Below, one piece after another: positions 11,231 to 21,910 of a DNA stretch of 64,000 bases. A program made the position numbers and the translations under genes. The notes below the pieces were generated by a model that saw only the letters and a program-made list of their open reading frames with translations, searched no databases and was not told the DNA's origin. Position 1 is the stretch's first letter, and each line of letters opens with the position of its first letter. Origin of the DNA: Arabidopsis thaliana (taxonomy: Eukaryota; Streptophyta; Magnoliopsida; Brassicales; Brassicaceae). The DNA is taken from assembly GCF_000001735.4 (NCBI RefSeq), contig NC_003070.9, positions 29,063,971 to 29,127,970 on the forward strand, written 5' to 3'.

Positions 11231-13282
11231 TCAGTATTCGCTTCGAAATGGCTTGTAGGACTTTAGATCAAGAAGTACTCCAGCTATGGACCCTGCAGCT
11301 GCAGCAATGCTAACTACTAGACACCCTAAGCTGAAGACTTGAAGGCAAACCCATCTGGTGCTCCATCTAGGTATCTTCTTCTGCGCGATGTACATTTCCA
11401 CTGGAAAATACACCGTCAATGGCCAAAACCCTAGTGCCCCGAGCAGACCCACAACGTCGTTGAAAAACGGAAGAAGCATTGAGATAACTGTCGTTATGAT
11501 CACAAACACTGTCCTCCATATCAACCTGAGTAAGCCATTCCACGCCACACAGAAGCTTTGATTATTACATACACATCATGTTTAAAACTCAGATCCCATT
11601 AGTTTAAAGGCAAGATTTGTACCTGAAGACATTCAAGCGGAGAGGCTTGAAACCAGGAATTGGAATTTTGATATCTTTTGCAATGAACTCACTATCAGGG
11701 AATTGAATGGAAGCTTGCTTCTCGATGAAAGCAAACAGAGGTTGGCAATAGACTTGGTATGCACCAATAAGGTGAATCACAATGGCTGCATTTGCAATGT
11801 CAAGAAGCCAATAAGGATTATAAAACCCGAAACCGGTTAAGAGATTTCCCGGAGACAAGTCTCCAAAGGCTGCATATCCCATACATCCACACAACATATA
11901 GAACATAGTCGTTACACTGACGCTCACAAGTGTTGCCTTCTTCATCGTCTTCTCTTCTGATGGTGGTGACTTCACTGTGTCCTGTTTCAGATCCCAGAAT
12001 AAAAAAAGCTTCATGATGGGACCAGTAATTAATGGCTTTGATCATCAAGACTTGTAAAGAAGGTATAAGTACCTGAATCTCGATGAGGATAATGGAGTAA
12101 GAGTAAGCAAAAGCAATGTCTCCAAGAGCTTGAAAGGTCCTCCATATCTTCTGTGTCTCTGTTACTGCTCCTATGCTAATCCCAGTGAGACTTCCCTTCA
12201 CCTTCCCATTAACTGATGAAACCAAAACACATAAAACCTATTAGTTTTTTACCTATGAAAGTTCTTATTTAAGACCCTAGAAGCTTTATGGTTCAAGAAA
12301 CGAACCGACAACTTGGGCTATGCCGAGGGCGAGACCGGCTGAGGAATAAGTGAAGGACATAACGGCGGCGAGGATTGAGAGCCACCAAAGTTGATCAAAA
12401 TCTGGAATCTGAGAGAATAGAATCTGGACTAATCCAAAAGCTATCATGTAAGGATTACTGTTCATGTGACATGGATCTTTCCCTCCACTCTTGTGGAAAC
12501 AGTTTGATCTCTTTATTGCCCTGTTTTTCAAAAACAAAATTTTGTTTATTTTTTATTATCATCAAAACCTATTTGGTCCATTACCTAACTTCGTAGTTTT
12601 AAGAGTTAATTAGTGAGAACACTCACATCATGCTTATAGCTGAAGCAATTGTGTAGCCAATAGCAACACCAAAGATATTAAGATACTGAACAATCCCACA
12701 TAGCGTCACCTTCACGCCACCTATACAGAACAATGAAAAATGTTAATGCTCTGTTCTGATCTGATCTCCATTGTCCGATTTCTACTTTGAAGTTTTGTAT
12801 TTACCGAGATTTGATCGGACAGCATCCATATAAGTGTAGTTCCTCTTGCCGGAGATAGGGTCGCCGGAGCGGTAACAAGCAGCAAGAAGAGAAGAAGTGA
12901 AATAAGTGACGGCAGAGAAGAGCAACATCACCACCGGTCCGGCGAGCCAACCTAGCTGCGCCGTAGCCCACGCTAGTGACAAAACTCCCGAACCTATCAC
13001 TGCCGTTATTATGTGTGCACTCGCCGTCCAAACACTCCCTAAAACCCAAAATTTAAAAACTTTCAACTTTCTCGTTTTTTCAACATAACTAAATCAGAGC
13101 AGGTTTCGAGTTCAAATTAATATTTTTTTGAATAATTAGAGAACCAAGTCTCAATATGAATTAAAGAGAAAGAGAGAAACATTGTTACCAGTTCTTTTGT
13201 TTTTCCCGTCGTCGTCCAAGTACTTGGAGCCGCCGGTTTGTGGCATATCGACGGCGAGAACTGTTTGGTGGTTTTGAACCAT
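11231..13282 (-). CDS. AAP3: Amino acid permease 3 (AT1G77380)
   Basis: Proton-coupled amino acid importer of the plasma membrane (AAAP/ATF family), 476 residues. Minus-strand exons are 13282-13189, 13038-12805, 12720-12627, 12520-12306, 12212-12073, 11981-11623 and 11525-11231. The cytosolic N-terminus (MVQNHQTVLAVDMPQ) leads into TM1, HIITAVIGSGVLSLAWATAQ, the family signature; about 10-11 membrane segments follow, with a charged loop at the position of DTVKSPPSEEKTMKKA. Known AAP3 transports neutral and basic amino acids in vascular tissue. Length and splice phases match the family, and I see no defect. Confidence 0.97.
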
Positions 13283-13446
13283 CTTTTGTTTGTTTTGCTC
13301 TGTTTTTTTGGTTCTTCGTTCAATCTATGAAGTTACATGCAGAGTAAGTGTTTGAAAGAGTTGATCTTTAGAAGGTAAGGGAAATGTTTAATGACTTTGT
13401 TAAAGAACTGTCTTGTGGATGAAGATAAACTGAGAGTGGAGTGCAG

Positions 13447-13455
13447 ATTTATATA
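13447..13455 (-). promoter_or_regulatory. TATA box of AAP3
   Basis: TATATAAAT on the minus strand, about 165 bases upstream of the ATG at 13282. It predicts transcription start near 13420. Confidence 0.5.
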
Positions 13456-13499
13456 CACAGAAACTGGTAAAAACACTCATTTGAGGCAAACACAGTAAA

Positions 13500-14600
13500 A
13501 GGTAAAAAGTGTATTAAAAAAAATATATCTGTCTTGGTAAAAAGTTGGTAGGACCACTATTACTCAAGTGTTACTATTGAAAAATTTGACTTCATGATTT
13601 ATAATTTTATATGAATGATTCGATACCAATTGGATAAAAACAAAAGAAAAGAGAAAATATGGGCAATGGAAAATTGGAAGTCCAAGATGATACCATCGTT
13701 TTCATTTGGACTTAAAATGTCATTGTTCAGCTTTTTTGAAAGAAAAAAACAAACATTCATGTACGTGTGTGTTTGAAGCTTAGTGTTATTTTCACTTACA
13801 ACTAGATTTTATTAGAGTATTTTATGAGATTAGAGAAAATAAAATGTTGTTTTAAAAATAATAGGCATTTTGGTTATATCATTTGATTATTTACGTATTT
13901 CGCTAATTTTAAATTTTATTAACCGTGGACAAACTAAATTTATTTAGAAAACAGCTTGGTTTTTTCTTGAATATTTCAATGTAAAGTGTTATCGCATTAA
14001 GATGTTAAAAGAACATTCATGGAATCATGACATATATATGGAGAAATCTATGCCGACTTTAAATAATGAGTACACGCAATCATGTGTAGATTTCAAAATG
14101 ATAACTCAAAACCAAAAGGTGATTTTTATAGTATGAGCAATAGTAACGCACATATACTATATCTTACCTAGAATCCGAAAGTATATCACCCCACCATATA
14201 AGTTTCTGTAGGTAACTAACTTATGAGGCGTGTAAGCTATATGTTCTTCTCGAAATGAAATATTTTGATTACTTTGCCAACTAAACTCATTTAAACATAA
14301 ATGACATACACAAACTTGTATTGGCTTGATTCGTGGGAAACCAAATATCCTTTAAGGACTTACGAGAAGATTTGTATTCAGACAAGTCATCATTCAAAGG
14401 AAATAGTCTCCAAATATAAAGGGAATTATATTCATAAAAATAGAATCTATATATACATTGTTGCAGTCATTTTGTGAAATAAATCCTGGAGTTGGAATTT
14501 ATTTACAATGGCTACCATTGGCTTTTAATTATTGTTTTTTTAGCAATAAATTGATTAACAAATAAAAAAACATTCGAAATATATTCCAATCCCATATATC
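13500..14600. other. AAP3 upstream region
   Basis: AT-rich spacer with no open frame of interest; the proximal part is presumably the AAP3 promoter. Confidence 0.4.
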
Positions 14601-14612
14601 ACGCAGATTTTT

Positions 14613-14829
14613 CCAAAATTTGAAATAGATTTCGACAACTATTTAAAACAAAAAATGTTTGACAACCCAAAAGACAATTGCAATCCCTTAAAATGAGCGA
14701 AACGCAACTAAATATATTTCTTATCTATTCACTAAATCTTATGTCTCCAAAATTTGAACTACATTTCGACAACTATTTAAAACAAAATTTTGTTTGACAA
14801 ACTAAAACACAATTGCAATCCCGTAAAAT
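14613..14829. repeat. Imperfect direct repeat, two units of about 82 bases
   Basis: Unit 1 is 14613-14694 and unit 2 is 14747-14829. Both read CCAAAATTTGAA, then TTTCGACAACTATTTAAAAC, then GTTTGACAA and ACAATTGCAATCCC, differing at roughly 10-12 positions. The spacer is 52 bases. The repeat lies just upstream of the Helitron-like sequence and may be part of that element. Confidence 0.8.
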
Positions 14830-14839
14830 ATTTATTTTA

Positions 14840-15042
14840 ATTATAAATTTAAATTAGCGGGGTACCGCGGTTTATTTTTACAGGACGAGTTTGGTGGAAC
14901 GGGTTTAGAAGGACGTTACTTAATAACAATTATAAACTATAAAATAAAAATATTTTATAGATAGACATAATTTGTAAAATTTTATATATACTAATTTAAA
15001 AAAATAAATTGTCTCCGCGGTGTACCGCGGGTTAAAATCTAG
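14840..15042 (+). mobile_element. Helitron 3' end (non-autonomous, rolling-circle element)
   Basis: The right end is clear: a GC-rich hairpin with 7-bp stems CCGCGGT and ACCGCGG (15015-15030), an 8-base AT-rich stretch, then CTAG (15039-15042) followed by T. That is the Helitron terminus and its A^T insertion preference. The inner part contains GGACGAGTTTGGTGGAACGG (14883-14902) and a second GC-rich near-palindrome (GCGGGGTACCGCGG, about 14859), both typical from memory of Arabidopsis ATREP/HELITRONY families. The left end, which should begin with TC, cannot be fixed by eye; the element may extend left through the 82-base repeats. No transposase is encoded. Confidence 0.8.
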
Positions 15043-15882
15043 TTCATTCTTTACAATTCCAAAGTTTATAACCGCAAAAATGCATACAAAATGTACCAGT
15101 TTTTTTATTTTTTTTTCCATGTTTACATTGAAAGATAATTAAAAGTAATAACAAAGATCTAGGAGATCATGAAAAAGAATATGGTTCTTTGGTTAAGATC
15201 ATCCACTTGATTTAAGCGCACACAATACACACACAGCCATCCTCAATGTCGATTAACGAATTAAAAGAATGAATGAGAAACGCCTTTCATCATAGCAACT
15301 GCACTTTCTTCAACTTGATCCCTTATTAAGTGTTATCTTCATTATTATTTTTATTATCTTTGTAAGAGTATACATCGCCATGAGTACTATATCCTCCTAA
15401 CACTTACATTCTCCCTTTTCACTTTTCAGACGCCGCGATTTATCGCATTCGAATTTAGAGAAAGAGGAGCATCGGATTCGTTGCTTACTATTATCAGTTA
15501 GGTTTCTATTTAGATAATGTACTGTAATTAGTAGTATTTAAATAAAAGTTAAGATCTTACAGAAATATCTGGTTTGGCACTTCCAAGATAACATAAAGAA
15601 AAGGAATCTGTATTCTCGCTAAGTATTAAATTCTAATTATACTAAACACGAAATAGTTTTTACATGGAACAAATGAACTTCTCCCATCATAGAATTCATG
15701 ACAATTAGAAAACTTAAAATTTTCAAGCTGAATAATGCTATATATATAGTGACGTGGTTTTAATCCGACTTCAAATATGATTTAACATTTTCATCAACTG
15801 TTTAAATTGATAAATCTTATTAACATGTATTATTAATGGATACAAGAAAGAAGTACATATTGGTCAAATTAAATATCTAATC

Positions 15883-15911
<29 letters not shown>
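15883..15911. repeat. (TAA)n microsatellite
   Basis: About nine and a half uninterrupted TAA units; likely length-polymorphic between accessions. Confidence 0.9.
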
Positions 15912-15913
<2 letters not shown>

Positions 15914-16894
15914 ATAGTCTCATGTATATACTTTTTGGTTTCACTTTTTAGTTCAAGAACATTATGTAATGTCTTTAAAATATATAAAGATGAGTCGATG
16001 ACGCTTAGTTTCTTGAATTTTGACATCTTTTAAGCAAGGTTTGGCGACCAGTTGACTTAAGACAACTATCTTGTATGAAATATATTCTTATTTAGAGAAA
16101 AATAATAATCGTAACTACTATAAGAATCTTTTTTGGTTGTAAACTTGTAGCTTTTCGTAATTAATTGACCAACGCACTCCGTGACTACAAATATCTAAAG
16201 ACGAGTTATAATCGATCCTCCTCAACATTATATAACATCTATATCTTCTTATACATGGTAAATCATAAAATTTGGCCCACTATATATAGATCGTATTTAT
16301 CAATTGTAATGATCATTGAATTTTCTTAGCATTACACTTTTTAAAAAGTTTTAGTTTGAATTAGTAGCCGAGCCATGGAGAAAGTTGTTTATTAAAAAAA
16401 AAAAAAAAGGTGTTGCAATGTCGTTACAGCTGAAATGTTTGAACGTTAGGTAGCATATGCGATACTTGAATTTATCATATTTCATATCTAACTGCACACA
16501 AACAAAAGCGTTTCTTTGACTCGATTACTCGAATATAATGTATTATTTGTGCTTTGCAATCGACTGACACTTGACTGAATAAACTGTTTCTTTTGAAAAA
16601 AAAATTCCACAATAATTTTGTGATTAGCAACAAACAAGTAATGATTTTGATGATTCTAGTCAAAAAAATGTTAACAACCAAAAATGTTAAAATAGGAAGA
16701 AATATTTATACTTATAGCTAGTTTTCCCTCACAATTTCATTCTTCAACATTCTTTTATATTTGTTACATTTACTAATCGATCACATCCGTATAGTACTAA
16801 CAAAGATGTTTTTATTTCCCATTTAGAAGTAGATCAGAGATGTTTTGACTTAGACCACAAACAGTAAACGTGATTTCATTTCCTATTTAACGGG

Positions 16895-16909
16895 ATGCAT
16901 GCATGCATG
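16895..16909. promoter_or_regulatory. Tandem RY motif upstream of the IDA-like gene
   Basis: ATGCATGCATGCATG, overlapping CATGCA motifs on both strands, 132 bases upstream of the ATG at 17041. RY motifs are bound by B3 factors of the ABI3/FUS3/LEC2 group; a role here is inference. Confidence 0.35.
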
Positions 16910-17040
16910 GTTGGACTTGGACCATTGACAATCATAATATCCATATATATCTGATGTATCATTCTCAATGTTACTGTATAAGTCGATTTAAAACACTTAT
17001 TTAACCCATAATAACTCATATTTTCACTAAAAAAAGAGAG

Positions 17041-17370
17041 ATGAACAAGGCCGAGATGTTGGTAACCACATGGACATTTTGGTTATTAATAATGTCTTGT
17101 GGATTATTGACTTGTCTAACATCTGCAATGCCAACCAAATCTTTGTCTTCCAAACTCTATGAATCAAGCTTACTCATAAAAGTAAAGTCGATACCGCAGA
17201 GAGAATCGGTCTCACCAATAGCCTTTGGAACCTTGCCAAAGTCTAAGTCTCCGCGTCCGCCTTCTACTCCATCCAGGTCACATAATCGACGAATATCACC
17301 TTCAGAATCTCCTGCTTCGCTGCTAGATTACAACAATTTTGTCTCATCAGAACCAATTTATCAATATTGA
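17041..17370 (+). CDS. Putative secreted peptide precursor, IDA-like (IDL)
   Basis: Intronless frame of 109 residues. Residues 7-29 form a hydrophobic signal peptide (MLVTTWTFWLLIMSCG then LLTCLTSA). A variable, basic, Ser-rich middle follows, then FGTLPK (62-67) and PRPPSTPSRSHN (71-82). From memory, the IDA family has the same order, FGYLPKG followed by PIPPSAPSKRHN; 8 of the 12 residues of the peptide core are identical. IDA-type peptides are hydroxylated and cleaved, then sensed by HAESA-type receptor kinases in organ abscission, root emergence and stress. Unusual points: Ser replaces Arg just before the terminal His-Asn, and a 27-residue tail follows the core. No gene name is recalled; it may be unannotated or lineage-specific. 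Confidence 0.72.
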   Translation: MNKAEMLVTTWTFWLLIMSCGLLTCLTSAMPTKSLSSKLYESSLLIKVKSIPQRESVSPIAFGTLPKSKSPRPPSTPSRSHNRRISPSESPASLLDYNNFVSSEPIYQY

Positions 17371-17933
17371 GACAACAAGCTCTGTAATAGCATTTTATTA
17401 AATAGATGGTCTCCGTGATTGTCAAAATCTATCATTCTAAGGCGGTTTGGGTTGGTTTTTGTTTTACATGTGTTATGTTCATTAGAAATTTGAGAAACGA
17501 AATATTTTAGTTGCATTTTTTAGTTGAAATAAAACAGATAATTAATGCTTGTTTCATATCGTTTCATAACAAGCATGTCCCATCAGCATAATCTCACATG
17601 CCTAATCAAATTTTAATTCATCCCAGAAACTATCAACATTCTATAGTTGATTCATAGAACAATTAACCAAGGTTGTTCCAAATCTTTGATCATCCTTTTA
17701 AGGCGTTGGAGGTGGTTGGTCTGCACTTCAACCACCACAACGACATCCATAGCTCAGAACTCTGTTCACATATATACACTTGTAACGAAACAACACTTTC
17801 TATTGATAAGTGGTATTTTCATCTACACATCATCTCTATCGGACTGAGTACATTTTGCCTGACCCGACTGATGAATTTTTATCAACAATATGTACAATAC
17901 ACGAGGGTAAAAAAAACGTATCCAGAAACACTA
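17371..17933. other. Convergent spacer between the IDA-like gene and TAM
   Basis: 3' sequences of both genes. Short frames at 17647-17957 (plus) and 17836 (minus) overlap the cyclin 3' end and look like chance. Confidence 0.45.
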
Positions 17934-20167
17934 TCAGAGGAAAAGCTCTTGCGGTAGTGACGTGGGACAAAGCTTCTTTGCTGCAAACTTGTACTGGCAG
18001 GAGAAGAAAAGAGAGTAAACACTTGCAAGTATTTTGATATGAAGCTATTAATAATAAAGAAAGTGGAAGGCTCGTTACTTTGTGTTGACTGTACTTCTTT
18101 CTGATTGCAACCACATCAGATGAGAGTTTCTCATTACACAGCTGAAGAAGATTCTTAACGCATGCTTCCATATGTTTAGCCCTGTACGATGTGTAATGCT
18201 CTAGCGTAGCATTCTGCAAAACCCGAAATCAGCAGGTTTTAATAGAACGCAGAGTTGAATAAAGCTAACAACTGAAGAAAATAGGAATGAAAATACAGTC
18301 TTGTGGTCATACCCATGGTTTTCTTGAAGGGTGTAGAGTGTATTGTGCCAAGAAAACTGCAGAGGCTGCAACAAGTGATGGAGCGTATCGAAGCATAGCG
18401 TAATCTAACAGCGATAATTCGGTGAGATAGCAGGCCAGACACTCAGACAGCAGTGATGGTACCTAATAGAAACCAGCTACTAGTCAGAAACGTATATAAC
18501 ACATCACCCATTGCGTTGAGAGCTCATTTTTAATTTTCATATAACAGAATACCTCCTTTCTGCCTTGAGCAGCACGAAGAAAGCGCCTAACCACATTTTT
18601 AAAGTCTAGATCAGCAGGGAACCACAAAAAATGATGAATGAAGATAACATCAATGTGACAAGAAGATACCTCAAGAAACATTTTGCTGTTGGAGTTGTTA
18701 ATTCGAACTTCAAGTAGTTCAGAACAGAAGACTCCATCTCCAAAAGCTGTTAAAAAGCTTAAAGGTTAACAACAATATCAAAACCACAAGAAGAAGAGTT
18801 TGTCCAGGGATGACTAAACATGCAAACCTCGTTACCTCATTTCTTAAGTATGTGTTATCAGTGATGTAACAGAAATCCTCCACTTGCGGCACACACACTT
18901 CTTCATATTTTCTGGAATTCCAGTGTCTCTACTAGTTAGAAATTGCATACTTTTGAAAAGAAAAAGAATGAAGCCAAAGAGTAAAATTTCTAGATTTCTT
19001 ACGCTGCTATCATCATGCAGGTAACACCAAGTAGCTGCAGATTTTGCTTGTTGATTGCATTTCCTGTAAGATACCGATCAACGTAGTTTACTGCCAAATA
19101 CAACGTCTCGGGCGAAAGCCTATACTCTTCAGCAACCTGTAGGTTTATGAAAATCCAGAAAACAGCTTTGTAACTACCTATTGCTATAAAACATTTGGTG
19201 TATTCTATTACTAAACTTATTGCCTTATCAATCAAAACTAAATATCTTGCCTTAATGAACCAGGATTCATCAAAAGCTTACCTCCACAAGCCAGTCAATC
19301 AGTATAGAACGCATGCTAGCATTGATGCTTGACTGAGTTCTTTCCATGTAATCTAGAGCCGGTCTTTTGTTCACCTGCAGAGCATAATAAGCAAAATTTC
19401 AACTTTGACAATTCAGAAACAGAATCAAATCAGTATGAGAACTGTGGCAGAGTAAAACAACAGCCATCCTACCTCAGATACACGCAAATGCTCGTAGATA
19501 TCACAAGCAAAAGAAGCACAAAGCTGTGGATCCATCAAGTCACTATCAATGTTAACAATCTCATCATCATCATCATCATTTCCATCATCAGTAGTGCTCT
19601 CGACCATGTAATCTACAACGTGGTTCGTCAAAGAGTCATGAGTGGAAATTGACGGGTCAGATTGAGTAGGAGAGGCATCCAAGGATAATGCAGGTGAAGA
19701 ACATAGAAGACTATCATCGCTTTGGAGCAATTCGGTGTCTTCGTAAGGAACGATTATGTTTGATTTCGCATTTGGCTTGGGAGGTAAACCGGAATCGAGA
19801 ATTCCCAAATTCCAATTACGAGATAAAGCAGGTTTTGGTGCTTTCTTAGATTGGCCGATCTTATTTGAACAATTCACCTTCAGAGATTGAAACATTTACA
19901 GATTCAATTCCAGGATAAACCCTAAAAACTACATTTCTCGACGAACAAACACAGGAATTGAAAAAGGAACAAAAAGTAGAGAGAATCGAAGAGAAATTTT
20001 ACCAGAGTAGACGACGGTGAAGGATTTCTAGATCCATTCTTCTGATTTGTGATGTCGCCGAGGGGAGCACGACGGTTTCCAACATCGCGGAGTGAGGTTC
20101 GAGTCTTGGCTAAGTTCGGACGAGGAATCGGATTCTCCTGAGATAGATTTCTCGACGAAGAAGACAT
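17934..20167 (-). CDS. CYCA1;2: A1-type cyclin TAM (AT1G77390)
   Basis: Cyclin that activates CDKs; known as TARDY ASYNCHRONOUS MEIOSIS, needed for meiosis I to II progression. Protein of 442 residues from ten exons: 20167-20003, 19877-19473, 19374-19282, 19136-19003, 18911-18836, 18746-18670, 18586-18553, 18462-18313, 18213-18079 and 17993-17934. A destruction box RAPLGDITN lies at 33-41, so APC/C-driven degradation is expected. An acidic run (DDGNDDDDDE) precedes the cyclin N box, whose hallmark MRSILIDWLVEV starts at 211; the C box follows from about 320. Exon 7 is only 34 bases. Upstream are an E2F site and AACGG motifs. Confidence 0.97.
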
Positions 20168-20285
20168 TGTTGATGAAGCAATCGAAAATATCTCAGGCTC
20201 GGCGTTCTCGTTTTCCGGTGAGATTTAGGGTTTCTCTTCTGCGAGAGTGAGAGAGAGAGATCTTGAAGGAGACGACGAGAAACAA

Positions 20286-20405
20286 AACGGAAAATGAAAA
20301 ACGCGGAATTATTTTGTTTTCTTTGATTAGGGGTTTTCTATTTTATATTTATTATAAGAAATAACGGATCAATCTTGGCCGTCAATTAAAACTCAAAGAC
20401 CGTTA
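20286..20405 (-). promoter_or_regulatory. Three AACGG motifs (MSA-like, MYB3R sites) in the TAM promoter
   Basis: AACGG at 20286-20290, TAACGG at 20362-20367, and TAACGG on the minus strand at 20405-20400. The mitosis-specific activator core YAACGG is bound by three-repeat MYB factors that drive G2/M genes, which suits an A-type cyclin. Confidence 0.5.
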
Positions 20406-20448
20406 CGATTACACGTATTTGATCATCAGTGGGTCCCATTATAGTTTA

Positions 20449-20456
20449 GCGCGAAA
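20449..20456 (-). promoter_or_regulatory. E2F site in the TAM promoter
   Basis: GCGCGAAA on plus, that is TTTCGCGC on minus, an exact match to the E2F/DP consensus TTTSSCGC, 282 bases upstream of the TAM ATG. Confidence 0.55.
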
Positions 20457-20660
20457 CTTTTCCCTGACTTACATAGGCATTACTAGGCAAACCTTCTCCA
20501 TGCCCTAGAGGGGTTTAAACAAGAGCAAGGAACAACTATCTATTGCAAGTGATATCATATATCTTCTTATCGTTTTGTACATACAGTCTCTTTCAGCATT
20601 GATTTCCATATCACAAGGTGATGAGCTCCTGCAGGTAAAAACTGTTAGAACATCGCACTC

Positions 20661-21061
20661 GTGTGGAAATCTGATTCAATTTCTTTTGAGTATTGCAGAG
20701 TGCTGCTGCTCAGTTTTTGGATCAACACTAACTTTGTGAGAATCTTCTCAACTACAACCGCAGCCATCAAAGTAGCCTTTGATTGCACAATTCGCAAAAG
20801 TTGTGATTCTGATATATCAAAAAAGGAAGTAGATGACATAGTAGTTGCAGAAGGATATCATCCTGCATCTCAGATTATCAATTATGTTCCTCTTTCATTT
20901 TTCCAGTGATCCATGTTCTCACAAGTTTAAGTTTCCCTATTGTGTTACAACCACTTCTAAACAATTCTCTTCCAGTGCTTTTTGACATGGTCTTTGAGGC
21001 TGATGAAAGCAAAAGGCTAAAATCTGCCATCAGCAAGCTAAGAGAGATAAAGTGTCTTTAG
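20661..21061 (+). pseudogene. Unidentified coding-like fragments, possibly a gene relic
   Basis: An 82-codon frame (about 20661-20909) contains the protein-like stretch ISKKEVDDIVVAEGYHPASQ. Downstream, an exon-like piece (20976-21061) follows a good acceptor (CTCTTCCAG) and reads LFDMVFEADESKRLKSAISK before a TAG. The two could be exons of one eroded gene. I do not recognise the family, and no plausible start or intact gene can be built around them. Confidence 0.3.
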
Positions 21062-21777
21062 CATCTTTTATGATCAAATGAATCTGTTAGTCACTTTATG
21101 TTAGTCCCGGATGGTTAAAAATGAGGGTTCTTCATCCTTTTATTATGCGCTCAACGTTTTGTATACGATGCAGATGAGTGCCTGCAGCAACTGGATGTAG
21201 AAAAGGAATACAATTTGTGGTGTTTCCGCAATTCCAGTAGAATCATTTAACTGACATGGTGTGGTCATTTGAAGTTTGGTTTCCTCTTATGTGACACGTA
21301 TCATTATTGTCATCATGCCTAATTGCTATATACTGTTTTTGGAATCTTTTGCAAGACAAGACAAAAGTTTTAAGTGGTTATCCCTTTTGAGTCCATGTAG
21401 GGAAAAGGTCAGTTGATCATTTCAAAGTTTGAATTTTTACCCCAAATTCGTTTGGTTTAGTATTTGCTTTCACGTCTAAATCATGAAACACCGCGTGCTC
21501 TAACTCTGTTTTAGAGCACTTGATATTTAAAATCTTAGCCCTTTAATTTTGTCCATCTATTACTACAAATAGTCTCATGGTCTTACTCTTTGATTAAAGA
21601 TAACAAAAATTTCAAGAGAAAAAACTAATAAAGTAAAGATCTTTGTGTGTATTGTGGTGACTGGTGACCATTGCATAATTGAAAAGTTAAGTAAATGGGT
21701 AGGGACCAATAGAAAAACCAAGTCAAATTACATATAGAGATAAACTTGTCTAATCTCTCCCGCCACCCACTCCTATC

Positions 21778-21892
21778 TTCCTCTAATCTCGCCTCTCATC
21801 TCTCTCTCTTTATCACTCTCCCCTCTCGTCATATAAAGACATTAAACTCTAAAGTCATCTCTCTTCTATCTATCTCTCTGTCTCTTCTTGAG
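21778..21892. repeat. CT-rich leader and TATA box of AT1G77400
   Basis: Long pyrimidine-rich stretch (CTCTCTCT runs) around a TATAAAG at 21832-21838. This is the usual look of an Arabidopsis core promoter with Y patches; transcription probably starts near 21865. Confidence 0.5.
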
Positions 21893-21910
21893 AGCTAAAA
21901 AGAACATCAA

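Larger units (their letters stand above)
15043..17040. other. AT-rich spacer upstream of the IDA-like peptide gene
   Basis: I see no gene. It contains the TAA microsatellite (15883-15911), a poly(A) run near 16395-16408 and a tandem RY motif (16895-16909). Confidence 0.45.
20168..21910. other. Divergent spacer between TAM and AT1G77400
   Basis: The TAM-proximal 350 bases hold its promoter. The middle (about 20560-21070) has coding-like fragments without an intact gene (listed separately). The right end is a CT-rich leader for AT1G77400. Confidence 0.5.

Noticed and set aside
17836-18219. 127-codon minus frame over the TAM 3' end
   Set aside because: It is TAM exon 9 read through intron 9; splicing at 18079 and 17993 restores the conserved cyclin C-terminus.
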